Source: an uncultured Verrucomicrobiota bacterium (GTDB lineage Bacteria; Verrucomicrobiota; Verrucomicrobiia; Opitutales; Opitutaceae). Taken from it: a DNA stretch of 64,000 bases. The position numbers and the translations under genes were made by a program. Shown piece by piece: positions 60,891 through 64,000 of the stretch (the first letter of the stretch is position 1; each line of letters starts with the position of its first letter). The DNA lies in contig CAIUGM010000008.1 of NCBI GenBank assembly GCA_903898675.1, forward strand, positions 62,001-126,000, written 5' to 3'. Under the pieces are notes generated by a model that saw only the letters and a list, made by a program, of their open reading frames with translations, ran no database searches and was not told where the DNA came from.

Positions 60891-61658
60891 TTACTTCGCC
60901 GCGGCGGCCGCCCGAACGAGCTCGATGAACGACTTGGCCTCGAGGGCCGCACCGCCGATCAGGCCGCCGTCGATGTCCTTCTGGGCGAGCAACTCCGGCG
61001 CATTGGCCGGCTTCATGGAGCCGCCGTAAAGGATGCGCACCTTCTGGGCGAGCGGGGCGCCGTAAAGCTTGGTCAGCAGGTCGCGGATGTAGGCATGCAC
61101 TTCCTGCGCCTGCTCCGTGGTCGCAACCTTGCCGGTGCCGATCGCCCAGACGGGCTCGTAGGCGATGATGACCGTGGTGATCTGCTCCTTGGTCACGCCC
61201 AGCAGGCCACCCTCAACCTGGCGCTGCACCACCGCGAGGGTGGAGCCGGACTCGCGCTCGGCGAGGCTCTCGCCCACGCAGAAAATCGGTTTCAACTGGT
61301 TGGCCAGCGAAGCCAGCACCTTCTTGTTGATGAAGGCGTCGGTCTCCCCGAAGTATAAGCGGCGCTCGCTGTGGCCGAGGATGACGTGGGTGACAAAAAG
61401 CGCGCGCAGCATCTCGGCGGACACCTCGCCGGTGTAGGCACCGTTCTTCTCCGGGTGCATATTCTGCGCCCCGAGCTTGACGGACTGGCCCTCGAGTGCG
61501 CGGCCGACGCTTTCGAGCGCGGTGTACGGCGGGCAGAGCACGATGTCGACGGACGGATCGCGGCCGACCGCCTCGACGATGTCATTGGTGAGCGTGACGC
61601 CGTCGGCGGCCGTCTTGTTCATCTTCCAGTTACCAGCGATGACTTTTTTGCGGATCAT
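60891..61658 (-). CDS. tpiA: Triosephosphate isomerase
   Basis: 255 residues. The N-terminus VIAGNWKMNKT has catalytic Lys12. The catalytic His is in VILGHSERR, the catalytic Glu in AYEPVWAIGTG, and ILYGGSMKPAN ends the barrel. It interconverts glyceraldehyde-3-phosphate and DHAP. ATG at 61658 is the family start. pgk lies 107 bases upstream with a family F repeat in the gap, so the gap-pgk-tpiA order is kept but interrupted. Confidence 0.97.
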   Translation of the reverse strand: MIRKKVIAGNWKMNKTAADGVTLTNDIVEAVGRDPSVDIVLCPPYTALESVGRALEGQSVKLGAQNMHPEKNGAYTGEVSAEMLRALFVTHVILGHSERRLYFGETDAFINKKVLASLANQLKPIFCVGESLAERESGSTLAVVQRQVEGGLLGVTKEQITTVIIAYEPVWAIGTGKVATTEQAQEVHAYIRDLLTKLYGAPLAQKVRILYGGSMKPANAPELLAQKDIDGGLIGGAALEAKSFIELVRAAAAAK

Positions 61659-61668
61659 GGTGTTGGGG

Positions 61669-61755
61669 TTGTCATCCTGAACCACGTGAAGGATCCAGGT
61701 TGTTGGCGAGAATTCGGTTGCGCTGATGGATTCTTCGCTTCGCTCAGAATGACAA
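61669..61755. repeat. Inverted repeat, family F, copy 2
   Basis: Left arm TTGTCATCCTGAACC... ending GGATCC (61669-61696), right arm beginning GGATTCTTCGC and ending GATGACAA (61728-61755), both 28 bases. It occupies most of the pgk-tpiA gap. Confidence 0.88.
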
Positions 61756-61765
61756 GCAAATGTTG

Positions 61766-63004
<1,239 letters not shown>

Positions 63005-63016
63005 GGGAGGCAGAAG

Positions 63017-63108
63017 TAGCGGATAGTGAGTAGTGGGTAGCGAGCAGACTCAAAAAGAAAGCGAGTAGGAGCCGATTATGCTCACTACTCGCTACTCGAT
63101 GTTCGCTA
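63017..63108. repeat. Inverted pair of tandem heptamer arrays between gap and pgk
   Basis: Left arm is four heptamers (TAGCGGA, TAGTGAG and two relatives; 63017-63044). Right arm, read on the other strand, is TAGCGAA, CATCGAG and two more (63081-63108). The arms are about 36 bases apart and fill most of the 124-base gap. Confidence 0.85.
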
Positions 63109-63128
63109 CTTGAGGCAGCGCAGCCGCC

Positions 63129-64000
<872 letters not shown>

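Noticed and set aside
63017-63108. CRISPR array as explanation for the heptamer runs
   Set aside because: Units are 7-8 bases, contiguous without spacers, and no cas genes are present.

Overview
The window is high-GC, gene-dense bacterial chromosome with no phage, insertion sequence, rRNA or CRISPR array. It most likely comes from a member of the Verrucomicrobiota, probably near Opitutaceae. The main lineage signs are a double-length UvrA with four ATPase modules (the arrangement known from Chlamydiae and relatives), a 53-residue small basic protein of the Chlamydiae/Verrucomicrobia type next to cutA, a PEP-CTERM-like exported protein, and several verrucomicrobial-style hypothetical proteins. 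The genus cannot be fixed from the sequence alone. The left edge cuts a DapA-family gene and the right edge cuts gap.

Layout: 1-3.1 kb is a minus-strand trans-4-hydroxyproline degradation cluster (epimerase, FAD dehydrogenase, deaminase). 3.2-6.1 kb has two PII signalling genes and aspS. 6.3-11 kb has two small enzyme-like genes, gpmI and a cysteine-rich ferrochelatase. 11-16.4 kb holds a large PAS hybrid histidine kinase, a SulP transporter and a DUF1275 membrane protein. 16.4-23.5 kb has ruvC, a TPR protein, a PEP-CTERM-like protein, a nucleoside permease-recF-TauE operon and a cyclophilin. 23.6-27 kb carries two paralogous exported proteins, one a predicted metallopeptidase and one with every catalytic residue lost. 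27-36.5 kb has ald, a GIDE-LemA fusion, folA, a gamma carbonic anhydrase, a CNT nucleoside transporter, an esterase, trmL, a receiver, thrB, smpB and rpoZ. 36.5-44.4 kb has cutA, the small basic protein, a DedA protein, PPi-dependent phosphofructokinase, tRNA-Arg, a second hybrid kinase, lpd and a glycosyltransferase. 44.5-50.3 kb is the giant uvrA. 50.3-64 kb has tsaD, a C-terminal processing protease, a MidA-type methyltransferase, rpmB, an fmdB-murJ operon, a polyprenyl synthase and a gap-pgk-tpiA glycolytic cluster.

Together with gpmI and the PPi-type phosphofructokinase, the window holds much of central glycolysis, plus translation, repair and envelope functions. It reads as a core-genome segment rather than an island.

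The most unusual feature is the density of short repeats. At least five families of imperfect palindromes (REP-like) lie between genes. A separate class is built of degenerate tandem heptamers (one octamer variant). These occur between genes as inverted pairs and also appear in frame inside uvrA (six places) and the polyprenyl synthase gene (one place), adding low-complexity peptide segments to conserved enzymes.
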